From the NCBI GenBank assembly GCA_019114115.1, contig DXGD01000098.1, positions 1 through 6,127 on the forward strand: 6,127 bases of DNA. The letters are read 5' to 3'. Both the position numbers and the translations under genes were made by a program. The notes beneath the pieces are model-generated. The model did not search any database. It was not told the origin of the DNA and was given only the letters and a program-made list of their open reading frames with translations. How positions within the stretch are numbered: position 1 is the stretch's first letter; the number at the start of each line of letters is the position of its first letter. This DNA is from Candidatus Nesterenkonia stercoripullorum (lineage in GTDB: Bacteria > Actinomycetota > Actinomycetes > Actinomycetales > Micrococcaceae). This document shows positions 6,026 to 6,127 of the stretch, piece after piece.

Positions 6026-6127
6026 CACGCACTGCCCGGTGCTCACCGTCTCGGTGAAGCTCTCGGGCGAGGTCAGCACCTCACCGGCTTCTGCGGCGGT
6101 GACGGCGAAGCCCACGGAATCGCCTTC
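6017..6127 (-). CDS. 3' end of an unidentified protein gene
   Basis: A frame enters from the right edge and runs 36 codons to a TAG at 6017-6019, so only the C-terminus is visible. Its third codon positions are mostly G or C (about 31 of 36), like the other genes here, which supports real coding. The visible end includes VGFAVTAAEAGEVL and finishes FTETVSTGQCVQR, with one cysteine five residues from the end counting inclusively backwards to the last four. The alternation of small and beta-prone residues could fit an exported beta-rich protein, but I do not recognise the family and assign no function. It converges on aroQ across a gap of about 136 bases holding the 27-base repeats. Confidence 0.6.
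   Translation of the reverse strand, partial: EGDSVGFAVTAAEAGEVLTSPESFTETVSTGQCVQR

Noticed and set aside
1..6127. tRNA, rRNA, riboswitch, insertion sequence or phage attachment site
   Set aside because: No cloverleaf, rRNA core sequence, known riboswitch core, transposase motif or paired terminal repeats were seen on either strand by reading.

Overview
This is a GC-rich window with strong G/C preference at third codon positions. The gene set and order point to Actinomycetota, probably Micrococcales, though the genus cannot be fixed from sequence alone. The clearest marker is a CpaE-like/Ssd-type gene next to a Nudix CoA-pyrophosphatase gene and nth, a cluster typical of that phylum.

Left half, minus strand, read right to left: nth (endonuclease III, base excision repair), then a Nudix hydrolase of the CoA-pyrophosphatase type whose GTG start overlaps the end of nth by 8 bases, then a 129-base gap, then a CpaE-like MinD/ParA-family ATPase that runs off the left edge. 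In related genomes such a gene usually precedes the tad/flp secretion ATPase and membrane genes, so a tad-type locus probably lies to the left. nth appears to have a leaderless promoter.

Right half, plus strand: acs (AMP-forming acetyl-CoA synthetase), divergent from nth, with an intergenic region holding a perfect tandem 12-mer. A very strong hairpin separates acs from aroQ (type II 3-dehydroquinate dehydratase, shikimate pathway). Beyond aroQ lie a small hairpin and two tandem copies of a 27-base unit. The right edge holds the 3' end of a convergent, unidentified minus-strand gene.

The window is essentially housekeeping: acetate activation, shikimate pathway, DNA repair and nucleotide/CoA housecleaning. 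I do not see convincing evidence of an undescribed system. The points worth a second look are small: a CpaE-like protein whose Walker A lacks both usual lysines, a loop insertion in Acs, a leaderless nth promoter, and several short tandem repeats in intergenic DNA.
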